Part shown: positions 1 through 18,200 of the stretch, piece by piece
Layout: each line of letters begins with the position of its first letter
How positions within the stretch are numbered: the first letter of the stretch is position 1
Assembly: GCA_039096225.1 (NCBI GenBank)
Contig: JBBPEB010000004.1
Span: 1,212,001 to 1,276,000, forward strand
Source of the DNA: Blastocystis sp. Blastoise
Lineage: Eukaryota; Sar; Bigyra; Opalinata; Blastocystidae
Direction of reading: 5' to 3'
DNA: 64,000 nucleotides
The notes under the pieces: generated by a model
The model's input: the letters and a program-made list of their open reading frames with translations, nothing else
Database searches by the model: none
What the model was told of the DNA's origin: nothing
Translations under genes and position numbers: made by a program

Positions 1-800
1 TTAAAAGCTGGGAAGCCATGTATTCTATTATTAATAGTATTTATACTGATGTTCTTAAATCGAAGACTGATGCTGCTTTAAAGATGTTAAAAGATAACAA
101 TTGCTCTTTAGAAAATTTTAAAAAGATAAGAGATACTTGTTCTGTTGCTGATCCTCTACGTTTATTAATTGATCTATATGTCTTAATGCCTCCTGCTCGT
201 GCTGATTATGGTAACTTGATGATATATAAAGAAAAACCTGAAAAACCTGAATCTACTTCTTATGTCATTCCTACTCTAGATAGTACTATTGAAAATCCTT
301 CTTATGAAATTCATGTTACTGAATATAAAACTGTCAAAACTTATGGTGAACGTATACTTAAGTGTTGTTCTGAATTTAATTCAGATTTAAATGAAATACT
401 TACTTTGAATTCTAATAGTCGTTATTTATTCCATAAACCTGGTAAGAATGAATGTTATTCTCCTAAACGCTTTTCTGAATTTGTTAAAAATATTATGAGA
501 CGTGTTGTTCCTGGAGGTATTACTATTAATAGTCTACGTAAACTCTATTGCTCTACTCATGGTAATAACTTTGAAGAAATGAATCAATTGGCTTTAGATC
601 TCGGGCACTCTCTTAAAACTCATATTAATAACTATATGTCTATTACTACTACTGATTTCTTAACTAATTTAACTAAAGAAAATCAACTTACTATTACTCC
701 TGTTCCTGCTGATGATGAAGATATACCTATTAACGTTAATAATGATTCTTCTAATCTTGAAAACTGGTGTAAAAACTTAAGTCAATGTTGGACTGAATAA
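1..800 (+). CDS. Tyrosine recombinase (Crypton / polinton-like-virus type), 5' end outside window
   Basis: Catalytic part of a tyrosine recombinase, which breaks and rejoins DNA through a phospho-tyrosine. The first ATG is at 18, but the frame is open to the window edge (KSWEA precedes it), so the start is probably upstream. Numbering from that Met, I see the first Arg in PPARADYG (R61), a beta-hairpin Lys in EYKTVKTYGE (K104/K107), the second Arg box NSLRKLYCSTH (R174), and LGHSLKTHINNYM with H197 and the nucleophile Y206 (H-x8-Y). The 'PPxR-x-DYG' and 'YKTxxxYG' signatures are, from family knowledge, typical of recombinases of Cryptons and polinton-like viruses. About 50 residues rich in Asp/Asn follow the Tyr. 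It is convergent with the next recombinase, with 69 bp between their ends. The frame is intact, so it may be active. The family subtype is less certain than the fold. Confidence 0.75.
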   Translation, partial: KSWEAMYSIINSIYTDVLKSKTDAALKMLKDNNCSLENFKKIRDTCSVADPLRLLIDLYVLMPPARADYGNLMIYKEKPEKPESTSYVIPTLDSTIENPSYEIHVTEYKTVKTYGERILKCCSEFNSDLNEILTLNSNSRYLFHKPGKNECYSPKRFSEFVKNIMRRVVPGGITINSLRKLYCSTHGNNFEEMNQLALDLGHSLKTHINNYMSITTTDFLTNLTKENQLTITPVPADDEDIPINVNNDSSNLENWCKNLSQCWTE

Positions 801-869
801 ATCTTAATTTATTTATATATACTTGTTTAGTTAACAAAACTATTTTTTATTTTATTTATTTATAACAAC

Positions 870-2669
870 TTAATATTTTAATTTTAAAAATAGACCTGCA
901 CCATGATTATGTTTCTTAGGAATCTTTATACGTATTATATTTGGTTTTCGTATAATATTAGACTGACTACGTGTAGCATAAGGGTGTTCTTTACCATCTT
1001 CTACATAAGCATCATACTCACTACTTCTCTTACTCATATTATGTAATGCCTGACTTTCTCTAGGTATCATCACACCAGTACGAGTATCTTTATCGATTTG
1101 ACGAACTAATGATTTACTCTTTATATATTTTATATATTTCTCACGATCTTTATCTTTCCAAATTACAGTCTTATCTGGACAACCCTCAGGTAATTGATTT
1201 TCTAAATCTGTTCTATTTGGATATTCACCATTTTTAAATTTTGAATATATTTCTAATAAACCTTTTTTAAACTCTGGAAAATCATTTAATTTATTAAACG
1301 ATATATTCTGACCCTCACTTAGATACTCTCCAAAATTCTCTTCACCAAATACATCTGTATAATCTTCATGATATTCTAAAATACGTTCTAAAAATCTTCT
1401 ATAGAGAAACATATCCTTCTCTTTATCTTCTAATAACCATTCTTTAAATAGAGATCTACCATTTATCTGAATAGGTCTAAATTGTTTATCTATTTGTTTT
1501 TTCTTTTTATTTACACGTTCTAAGAAGGGTGTTATATATTGTTCTAAATGAGTTGATGTAGCATGTAGCATCTTCTCTACACTTTTCTCAAATATTTCTT
1601 GACCACGTACTTCTAACTGAGGATCTCCACTCTCTGTTAATCTTAAATATATTTTATAATAACATTGAGCGAACAAATGACGTATTACATCACAACCTGT
1701 TATTAACTGTCTTTCTACTACTTGACCATTTATCTCATCTTTATATGTAAATATTCTACCTAAATGCATCTTTATATATTCTCCAAATTTATTTTCTCCA
1801 ATAAATCCATGAGTTATTTCATTTATAAATAACTCATCTCTTGGATATAATCTTAATGATCTTGCTAATACATTTAAAAATTCTTCTGAGACTTCTTGTT
1901 TTGTTTTAACACGATTTATACCTAACTGGTATACATTCTTAGTATCATTTACATTTATTGTTAAATCATTTAAATCTAAATAATTTGTAGACTTTTTAAG
2001 ACTTGAAGGTACTTTAGAACTACGAGTATATATCTTACAATCACCATAATCATTACGACAACATAAACAATCATAAGTTAATACTAATAAATAACTATTA
2101 ACATAAAATAAATCATTTGGATTCTTTAAATAATCATCTTTTGTTTTATTTATTAATATATCCCATTGAGCTCCAGACTCAGTTATTCTATCGGTATACT
2201 CATAATGTCTAGCAGTAGTAGCATTATGTTGTAGAGATACCCATATTGTTTTATATTTCTTTATATTAGACCTTAGAAATACAGGAGACCTTAATATTTG
2301 TCTATCATCTGTTAATATATCTATATTTTCCATTATAAACTCTAACATAGCCATATAGTTAGCTACAGAGGTCTTAGATAACCCTCCTGTTTGACCATGA
2401 GCTTTTGTCTCAGAATTTAATAAAATACTTGAAATATATTCAGGATAGCCTAATGCTTCTATACAGAAGTATGGAGCTAAATCAGGTTTATGAATACTTT
2501 CATCAATATTAATATTAGCAGCTACACGAAACTTAGAACATATAGTACGCATATTACGCATATATACTTCATAAGTAGATTCACGGATACGTTTAAAATG
2601 ATATAAATCACGAATACAGTTCATAAAAAAATCTTCACATTCTTCATCAGAATCCCCACGTTTATACAT
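870..2669 (-). CDS. Second tyrosine recombinase with long C-terminal extension
   Basis: Intact 599-residue ORF ending in TAA. Residues about 10-150 look like the helical core-binding domain. The catalytic domain follows: CCRNDYGDC (R205), NRVKTKQE (K254/K256), DVIRHLFAQCYY (R330, H331) and MLHATSTHLEQYI (H369, Y378). The His-to-Tyr spacing and the R-x-DYG box match the other recombinase at 1-800, so the two belong to one broad family although their sequences are well diverged. About 220 residues follow the Tyr, very Lys/Glu-rich, with a basic end; their role is unknown. The gene lies 9 bp downstream of the small ORF at 2679-3011 on the same strand, an unusually tight arrangement for a eukaryote and more like a compact mobile element. 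I see no introns. Alternatives are a Crypton, a polinton-like virus, or another YR element. Confidence 0.75.
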   Translation of the reverse strand: MYKRGDSDEECEDFFMNCIRDLYHFKRIRESTYEVYMRNMRTICSKFRVAANINIDESIHKPDLAPYFCIEALGYPEYISSILLNSETKAHGQTGGLSKTSVANYMAMLEFIMENIDILTDDRQILRSPVFLRSNIKKYKTIWVSLQHNATTARHYEYTDRITESGAQWDILINKTKDDYLKNPNDLFYVNSYLLVLTYDCLCCRNDYGDCKIYTRSSKVPSSLKKSTNYLDLNDLTINVNDTKNVYQLGINRVKTKQEVSEEFLNVLARSLRLYPRDELFINEITHGFIGENKFGEYIKMHLGRIFTYKDEINGQVVERQLITGCDVIRHLFAQCYYKIYLRLTESGDPQLEVRGQEIFEKSVEKMLHATSTHLEQYITPFLERVNKKKKQIDKQFRPIQINGRSLFKEWLLEDKEKDMFLYRRFLERILEYHEDYTDVFGEENFGEYLSEGQNISFNKLNDFPEFKKGLLEIYSKFKNGEYPNRTDLENQLPEGCPDKTVIWKDKDREKYIKYIKSKSLVRQIDKDTRTGVMIPRESQALHNMSKRSSEYDAYVEDGKEHPYATRSQSNIIRKPNIIRIKIPKKHNHGAGLFLKLKY

Positions 2670-2678
2670 GACTGAAAA

Positions 2679-3011
2679 TTACTTAAAACAATTAATATTT
2701 TTTGATATTTCTGACAAAGTCTTTATTAATAAATCTAATTTTGTATTTATTATTTCAATAGACTCTGTTTCATCTAATGTATTTTCATGTATATCCTTTG
2801 CTTGATCTTTTATATCAGTTAACATTTTTTCTATTTTATATTGAGACTCTCTTAAGTGATGCAATCTAGCTACTTTATAAGGAGAACAACAGTTACAGTT
2901 AAAATTAATATTTTCTATTATACAACTTACTAGTTCACTACTTTTAGAGAATATAGATATTATTTTATCTATTATTGTTTTAAAACAATTATTCTTCACC
3001 TCGTTAGACAT
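2679..3011 (-). CDS. Small coiled-coil protein next to the recombinase
   Basis: A 110-residue ORF of unrecognised family. The N-terminal half has a Cys cluster (INFNCNCCSPYK). The C-terminal half reads as one amphipathic helix with Leu/Ile heptads, likely a coiled coil (residues about 50-105). The ORF ends with TAA 9 bp before the ATG of the recombinase gene on the same strand, so the two may share a transcript. A role as a partner or regulator of that recombinase is inferred only from position. The start at 3011 is the first ATG after an AT-rich non-coding stretch. Confidence 0.5.
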   Translation of the reverse strand: MSNEVKNNCFKTIIDKIISIFSKSSELVSCIIENINFNCNCCSPYKVARLHHLRESQYKIEKMLTDIKDQAKDIHENTLDETESIEIINTKLDLLIKTLSEISKNINCFK

Positions 3012-3545
3012 TATATTATTTAAAAAAAATTATAAAATTTCCATAAATAATATATTATATATTGATTCTATTAAGGATATCTATTTCAATTAAAATCATG
3101 TTTTTAATAATGAATAAATGAGTTTAAACAAAAATAGATATCATATTCGTAATCCCCGTAAAATTTACTATATATTTGACTATTTTTTTATTTGATTACT
3201 CAATATCATATATTAACCAACATACCAAGCAAAAGTCAATTGAGCAATTGGTCACGTACACCTTAAAATGGTCGTATCAATATATGGGTAACACCATTCA
3301 ATAGGGAATTTTATGCTTATTTCAACGGTGTATCAGGCATGTCTCAACGACGAGTATTTCCCTTTTAAAAAAAGGAATTACAATTGATTTATTTCTTTTA
3401 TCAATTGGTATTGTATAAGGTCATTTTTAATAGTTGTGTAATCAAATAAAAAGTATTTTTATTATTAAAACAATACAACAAAACAAAGTAATAAATAAAA
3501 AATTAAAAAACAAGAAAAACAAAAAAAAACAAAGATAAATATCAA
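3012..3545. other. Intergenic, includes a less AT-rich conserved-looking block
   Basis: No gene is visible. Around 3230-3370 the base composition rises well above the surrounding intergenic DNA, and short inverted words occur (ACACC ... GGTGT at about 3290-3335). The flanks are A-rich. Because it lies beside the recombinase genes it could hold the end or recombination site of that element, which is inference only. Confidence 0.35.
3076..3142. repeat. 11-bp perfect inverted repeat upstream of the recombinase cluster
   Basis: GATATCTATTT at 3076-3086 is the exact reverse complement of AAATAGATATC at 3132-3142, separated by 45 nt. It sits just upstream of the small ORF. It could be a regulatory site or part of an element terminus, or chance in AT-rich DNA. 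Confidence 0.4.
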
Positions 3546-4014
3546 TTACTTATAATAGTATACGACTTTTTTATACTTTCTGCATCCCTTTTTATGATGG
3601 TGTCTTCTAGTAGTATTAGGAGAACTTGGTTCAGCATAATTCACTCCTTCAGATGTATTATCTGGAGGAGCACACCAATTACAATTGCGAGGAGGTATCA
3701 AAATACTTCCATCTCTTCTCCAGGTAACATTGATATGATTTGGAAGTCTCCAAGTCAATAATCTCACCTGATCATAGAAGGCTTCTATCGACAAAGGTTC
3801 CAATTGGGGTAACAGAGTTCCATTCTCATTAGCAGGTTCATTAGTTTCATTAGAATCATCATCTATACTACTACCAACACTACCTAACTCAACTATATAT
3901 ATAAAATAATAATTGATATTTCAATTGCATACCTTTACAAACAGCTGGACTACAAGGAAGGCTATCATCAACATTAGTATCATCAGTTAACTCTAAAATA
4001 TCATTGGGATTCAT
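3546..4014 (-). CDS. Small spliced gene, unknown function
   Basis: Two exons, 4014-3933 and 3892-3546, joined across a 40-nt intron (3932-3893) with a GTATGC donor and ATATAG acceptor. The joined frame gives 142 residues ending in TAA. The N-terminal part is acidic (MNPNDILELTDD). The middle contains several Trp and Cys (LLTWRLPNHINVTWRRDG, NCNWCAPP). The C-terminus is very basic with His/Lys/Arg and Tyr (RRHHHKKGCRKYKK). An upstream in-frame ATG at 4077 exists, but the acidic Met at 4014 fits better. No family was recognised. The acidic-to-basic layout and the C-x2-C pair hint at a nucleic-acid-associated protein, perhaps linked to the neighbouring mobile element, but this is speculation. 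Confidence 0.6.
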
Positions 4015-4470
4015 TTTTAAGCTTTTATAATAAACAACAAATAAAATAAAATATGAACTTTTAAGAGAGCATTTCAAAGATAAAAATCAATCAGAGAAAC
4101 TCTGGTTTTTATAAAAATCAATGTTTTCATTGGTTGTTTTTCACTAAAAATGGGTTTTTCCTTTATGTCTTGATTTCTTATGTTTATCAATGGTTTTTAT
4201 TGATAGAAAACATTTACTATACATAATTGATTTTATTATTATAATATTATCAATTGAAACTTTTTTAAAAACTAATATTTTATATAAAAACATATATTTT
4301 TGACAATTTTAAATCAATTAATAACATTTTTTATACTTTTAAACATTAAATAATATAAATAAAAAATAAATAATATAAAATAATAAAATAAAACATATAA
4401 ACAAGCTTTCAATTGAAAAATAAAAGAGCCAGTTTTGAAATTTTTTTCCCCAAACTCTGTAGATATAAGG

Positions 4471-4507
4471 GGATTATGGGTTTATTGATTTATGAAATCC
4501 ATAATCC
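4471..4507. repeat. 9-bp stem hairpin
   Basis: GGATTATGG at 4471-4479 pairs with CCATAATCC at 4499-4507 around a 19-nt AT-rich loop. Confidence 0.5.
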
Positions 4508-4662
4508 ATAATGCAAAAAAATATTTTATAATATTAGGGAATTAGAAATCGATGACGCACACCCCCAAATGGACCAATCAAATCACTTTAAAATTACTTT
4601 TTTGATTATTTTTAAAACTACCCTTACTTTTATCACTTCCCCATGTTTCGGAAGTTTTAATA

Positions 4663-4778
4663 ATACTTCAGCCGAGATCTCCAGCACTCGTCTATTACCC
4701 CTGATCGGAAAATCAGTATGATTTTCCGATACAGGGGTAATATCGAGTGAAATACTGGAGATCGAAGAGCGGAAGTAT
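4663..4778. repeat. 116-bp near-perfect palindrome (foldback or MITE-like)
   Basis: The two arms fold back on each other almost completely. ATCGGAAAATCA (4704-4715) pairs perfectly with TGATTTTCCGAT (4719-4730) around a 3-nt loop. Outward, TATTACCCCTG pairs with CAGGGGTAATA, CACTCG with CGAGTG, GATCTCCAG with CTGGAGATC, and ATACTTC with GAAGTAT, with only small bulges between blocks. Composition is clearly less AT-rich than the flanks. It may be a foldback transposon, a MITE, or a structured RNA such as a hairpin precursor. Confidence 0.75.
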
Positions 4779-5454
4779 CAAGTTCTGTCTCAAATTATTG
4801 ATTGCTAATCATAATTTACAGTTGTCCACATAAGTAGACTATATTTTAGGTAAAACTAAACAACATGATCTGTTGATGAACCTATTTAGTATCTAAACAA
4901 ATTTGAGAATGATACAAATTAATAGTAATAATAATATTATGATAAAAAAGAATAGCATAAATGAATCATACATTAAATAATACTATTAAAAAAATAAATA
5001 ATACAATGTAATTATAATACATAAGATATTTTTCAAATAAGTTGACTATTCTTTGCATACTAAAATTTATAAAAAAATGGATAGAGACATAGAGAAAAAA
5101 ACACACTTAAATAAAATATACACAAAAAAAAAATAGAGTATAAACTAGAATAAAAATAAAAACATTTACATACACTTCTATAATTTTATTATTATTATTA
5201 TTATTTTATTTATTTTGATTATTAATTAATTGCTCATGAACATCACTTGACGTATCTATATCAATATTTATATTCATATATCTTTCAAATCGTTCTTTAG
5301 ATAATATATTATTTGCTTGTTTTGGTTGACAAAAATCTTTTGGACTCATCAATTTACAAGGAGAAGCAAGAGACTTTGTAGTATTTGGAGGTGATACTCT
5401 TTCAATAGAATGAGTATCTATTGTTATATGATCAAATGATGAAGATGAGATAGT

Positions 5455-5655
5455 AATATTATTATCTGAAATATTATTATTATCTGAAATATTATTATTA
5501 TTATTTGAAATATTATTATTATCTGAAATATTATTATTATATGAAATATTATTATTATCAGAAATATTATTATTATCTGAAATATTATTATTATTATCTG
5601 AAATATTAATATTATCTGAAATACTTATATTATTATCTGAAATATTATTATTATT
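5455..5655 (-). repeat. Tandem repeat coding NISDNN-type motif
   Basis: About eleven diverged copies of an 18-21 nt unit (plus-strand core ATCTGAAATATTATT) encode NISDNN or NISDNNN near the C-terminal end of the receptor tail. Confidence 0.7.
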
Positions 5656-7319
5656 ATTAACCCAAATATGATTTTCAATTATTTTATTGGGTTCTATACA
5701 TGTATCTGATTTGGCTTCTAAATGAATATTTAATGTTTTCTCTTGGTTAATATTATTAGTATGATTAAATTTATCAGAAGAGACTTTAGGGTTGTCTTGA
5801 ATAGATTCATTTAAAATGATATTATTATCTATTAATAAATGATGATTAGATTTAGTTGTAATTATTCTAGTTGAAGAATTGTCATTTACTTTTTCATTCA
5901 TATTATCATATATAGTATCATCTATATTGTTATTCTTGTAATCATTGACTTTATTATTTATATCATTTTTATAAGGATTATTATCTTTAATTAAATTCGA
6001 TTTAAATTCATCAAATAATTTCAATTGTTTATGATAATTTTCGAAATCACTATAAATATTATTATATTCTTTAGTATGATTATTAGTATTCAACGTATTC
6101 ATTTGATTCTTAGATAATTCATTATTTGATTCATTTGGAGTATCTATATAATTATCAAGTAAAACGGATGAACTACTAGAGAATAATGGAAGAATAGGTT
6201 CAGGAGAATCTTCTTTATGTCCATATATACTAGTATCATCACTACATTCATCAGATTCATTGAAATCATTTGGAGTACAAGAAAAAGAATGAGGACTAAA
6301 TGAAAGTAATGTATTATCTTTATTATTATTAACTATATTATTATCAACTTTATTATTACCAGTATTACTTATATTATTATCATTATTAACAATTGTAGAA
6401 GAATTTGGATTGTATAAAGAAGATGTACGATTCATATATAATAAAGGAGAAATAGATATAGAATTACATGTATTTATACTATTTTCTGAAGATTCTAAAG
6501 ATATTAATTCTTCTTGATCGTTATTATTATTATTATTATTATTATTATCATCTTCTTCTCGAAGAGAAGGAGAACAAGAAGAAAAAGAAAAAATTGGTGA
6601 AGGAGGAAGATTTTGATGATTAGATAGAGAAAAAGATATAGAATTCGAATGAAGTTTAGGTGATTGAAATAAGGATGGTTTTATTGGTGGAGAATAAGGA
6701 ATAGAATATATAGGTTTATCTTGAATATCAACTGATGGTTCTAATAATAATTGTGTATAATCATTTGAGATATCATCAAAAGAATCATGAATTGATAGTA
6801 TAGGGATTCGATTTGTTATTTTACGAATGGTTTTATTGAAATTTTTCATATTTTGTTCTTGTTTAGAAATCCAAGATTGATTTGTTAACTTCTTTTTAAT
6901 TATTTTTGTTCCATGAGAATCATAATTATTTGATGGAGGTATAGATGAAGAAAGAGAATTATTTCTAAAAACAGGAGAAACAGAAGATACTATAGAATTT
7001 GGAATAGTATCTGAAGATGTATAATCAATAGAATCAGGAGGAGATAATAAATCAGTCTGATTTTGACTGAAACTATCTGAACTCTGTACAGAAGATGTAC
7101 TTTGAAATAAAGATATATGTATAGGATTTTGAAGTATTACAGAATTTGAATTATAATTAGAGATAGAAGAATCACTATTATCATCAATATTCATTTGATT
7201 TGTTGATTTTATATTGTTTGATATACTCTTTGAACGAATAAAATGATCTAAACTTGATAAATAGTTTGTATTTGAAGATGATACAGATTTTGACTTTTGA
7301 GCTGAAGTAATAGCAGGTA

Positions 7320-7350
<31 letters not shown>

Positions 7351-7499
7351 TAGATTTGTTATATTTGTTATTGTTCTTGAAGGTAAAGGAGGAGGAAATG
7401 ATATAAATGAATTATGATCAAAAGAAATTTTTGGTGATAAATAACTAGAAAAATTAAATAAATGATTGTCAAGACTAGAATCGATTTTTTTATTAACAT

Positions 7500-14990
<7,491 letters not shown>

Positions 14991-15277
14991 TTTCCTTCTA
15001 TCTTGCATCAAAATACCGAATATTCAATAAAGAGAAAATAAGTATTTTTTATAAAATTTTTTAGTAGGATACTAAAGAAATAATTTTGATTTTTAAAGAA
15101 ATATTACTGCATAATTTGTTTATTTTTATGTAAATGCAAAAAACACAAAAAAGAGATGAATCCGTCTGAAATATATAAATCGGTTTTTCAGAAATATTGT
15201 TTGTTTTTTATTTTATTCAAAAATCGATAAGTAGAAATTATTTTGAACCTTAGAATATTGTTTTAAATATATAATTT
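14991..15277. promoter_or_regulatory. Divergent promoter region between receptor and ROD genes
   Basis: The start codons of the minus-strand receptor (14990) and the plus-strand ROD gene (15278) are 287 bp apart, so promoters of both genes should lie here. It is AT-rich with T-runs and A-runs. I cannot point to a specific element. Confidence 0.5.
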
Positions 15278-18200
15278 ATGTCATTTATCAAATTCAATAC
15301 TATTTCTGAAACAGATTCAGAATCACGATTTGATACTTCAATCATAGAGTTTGATAATTTAATTTATTTTAGATTCTAAATATTCTATATGTATATAGTT
15401 ATCGATTTGTTATTCAATATAAGTTAGATGGATGCTCATTTCAGTCTACAGAACGTATATTTATAGATACTAGTTTGTTTATTAGGATAGAATTCCGTTT
15501 TGTTACGTATATGAACGATAAAGGATCTAATTTAGATAAAATATGTTTCCTTTATGACAATTATTTGTTTATTTTGATACGAAAAACGGAGAATCATAAA
15601 ATAGAGACTCAGAAATATATCTACGATGTAAAGGAGAGAATTCAAGTATGATCTATAAAGGTTATTTAAAAATATTAAATATTTATCATATTTAGACCTG
15701 TTGTTGGAATTCAACAGGTGATTATATTGTATTAGGAGATTCTTCTGGTTATATTCACTTTCTAACAGATCATGGCCAATTATTAATTAAGCAACAGATT
15801 ATTCAGAATGAAAATAAAAATAATCAGTAAATATTAAATTGTTATGCAATTAATTTTATTGGAAATAAATATATATTAACTTGTATATAGACATTTCAAG
15901 GATATATTATGTTTTTCAACTGGAAATGAAGAAACTATAGTATTATATACAGATAATCAAACACGTAATCTTATTGAAAATATTCATTTTAATCTTATTC
16001 ATGAAGCTATTAAGAATAGTATATTATTATTTGCTTTTATTATTGTATTTTATTATTCTATATGTATTATATATATATTAGATAATAAGGAATTATTATA
16101 TGAAGAGAAGAGTCGATTAATTATGAGTAATGAATCTCTATCGAATTATTATTTACATAACTATAAAGTTACTCAAAATGTATTCTATTCTATTTATTTA
16201 ATTATATATTTATTTTTATTAAATGCATTTAATAATAGCAGATTTTTAATATTCTTCTATATTGTTCTATATTTATAGATATATTCTGATGAAGATAATC
16301 AGATATGTCATTTTACTTGTGGAAAAGGAAAAGATACTGTTTTATATATTCATAAATGGATTTATCATAAAAATAAATTTATTTTAAATAAAGTAAGAAT
16401 CAATCAATATTTTTATTTTTATTATAATTTATATATAAATGTAGAGTTTGAGTATTAATGTATCTTCTGAAAATGATGTCAATTCAATTTCTCTTTCTTA
16501 TGATAGTCAATGGATTATAATTATATATAAAAATCATTTTATTGATATTTATGATAGTGATTCTCTTCAAATTATTTCTTCTATTCAAAAGTATATTAAT
16601 ATTATTTATTTTTTATATTTTAGTAATATATATATATTTTATCATTATTATGGCATATATATTATAATAAAATATATTTTTTATCATTAATAGATATTAT
16701 AATATAATATATTTTTTATCACTATACCTAGATATTATAATTTATATATATTTTTTATCATTATATAACATATATATTATTCATATATATATCAATTATA
16801 GTTCAGAGATTTTATCGTTTCTTCTTCTTCCTAATACTTTTTCTTCCTCTTCTTCTCTTTCAGCACTCTATATAACTGAATCCTCTTTATGTTTTTCTCA
16901 TATAATCATGGGACAATCGATTATTTATAAATCTGCATCTCTCCAAGGAATGGGAATTATCACAAAAAATAATCATCAAATATGGCTTTATCAATATATT
17001 AAGAATACTTTAAATATCATTATATGTACTATGGCTTCTACTCTACAAAAAACTATGGTATATTAGCGATTTCTTTTTATTTTTTAGTTTTATTCTTATG
17101 ATATATTATATATAATTATTTTCTCTATTTTGTTGTTTTCTATATTTGATATATATATATTATTAACTTTCTCTATATTTTTATTCTAGCCTATATTTTA
17201 TATGTGTGTGTTTTTTTTTGTTTTATCATTTTTTAAATAAAACATATATATACTAGAATTTATTAGAGAATGGTCAATATGAAATAGCTGAAGCTTATAT
17301 ACAAGAGAATCATCTAAATAAAGATATATATATCAAATATAGAATAGAAGAAACCCTAAGAGACTGGAATACTCAAAAAATCAATAGTATATCATTTTTT
17401 TTTTGTTTTATACTAATTATTATGTATTATTTATCTATTCTCTTCTCTATAGATATAAGTTGGTTAAATAATACTACAGATATAACATCTTTTATTATTC
17501 TTTTAAATTCATGTTCTGATCTCTCCTATTTATTTAATATTTGTGTTTCATCAATCACACCTTCGTCACATATTCAACAACAACTTTTAGAATATATCAT
17601 CTCTAGAGTAATTTAATAAAAATATATATTTTTTAGTTTTACACATTTTATTCATCTTTATTTCTATTTTTTTAACTATATAGTATAATATATCATTATA
17701 TATAGTATGAATCTTCATCGTCCTCTTCTTCCTCTTTAATCTCTCTCTATAAACTTCTTTATAAATTTCATACTTATATACTTCTTCTCTCTTTTGGTTT
17801 CCCTTCTGGATCACAATATTGGCATGTATCCTTTTTATTCACTTTTTATTAATTGTTATACATATATATATATTAAAATATTTATAGATATTTCGATCAC
17901 GATCTCTTTCAGATATTCAATTAAATATGATGTTATCCAATCAAATAAATGCTTTGTATATTTTATGGTCACGTCATCTTTATATTGACCATGAATCTGA
18001 AACAGAGGGAACAATGACACTTACTATTGATGGAACACAATCATTTCTAACCACATCTTTGGACTTATCAATAGAGGATGACAATTCCATTAACAATATT
18101 TCGCAAACCCTAGAAGATGCATCAGTTCCCCGTGAAACTCCTAAGATTAAAATCGACAAACAAGAATGTCAAGAAATGATTCAAACAGTTATTTCCAGTC

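Larger units (their letters stand above)
4015..5205. other. Intergenic region with two hairpins
   Basis: No coding frame is supported. The stretch is mostly very AT-rich, with an island of more balanced composition at about 4540-4800 that contains a long hairpin annotated separately. The part after 4980 is probably the 3' flank of the large minus-strand receptor gene. Confidence 0.5.

Noticed and set aside
1-3011. Retrovirus-like or DIRS retroelement
   Set aside because: No reverse transcriptase, RNase H or methyltransferase motif is present in the visible block; only recombinases are seen.
15532-15714. Minus-strand 60-residue ORF, and similar shadows such as 17587-17814
   Set aside because: They lie antisense to supported ROD exons and have no independent support.
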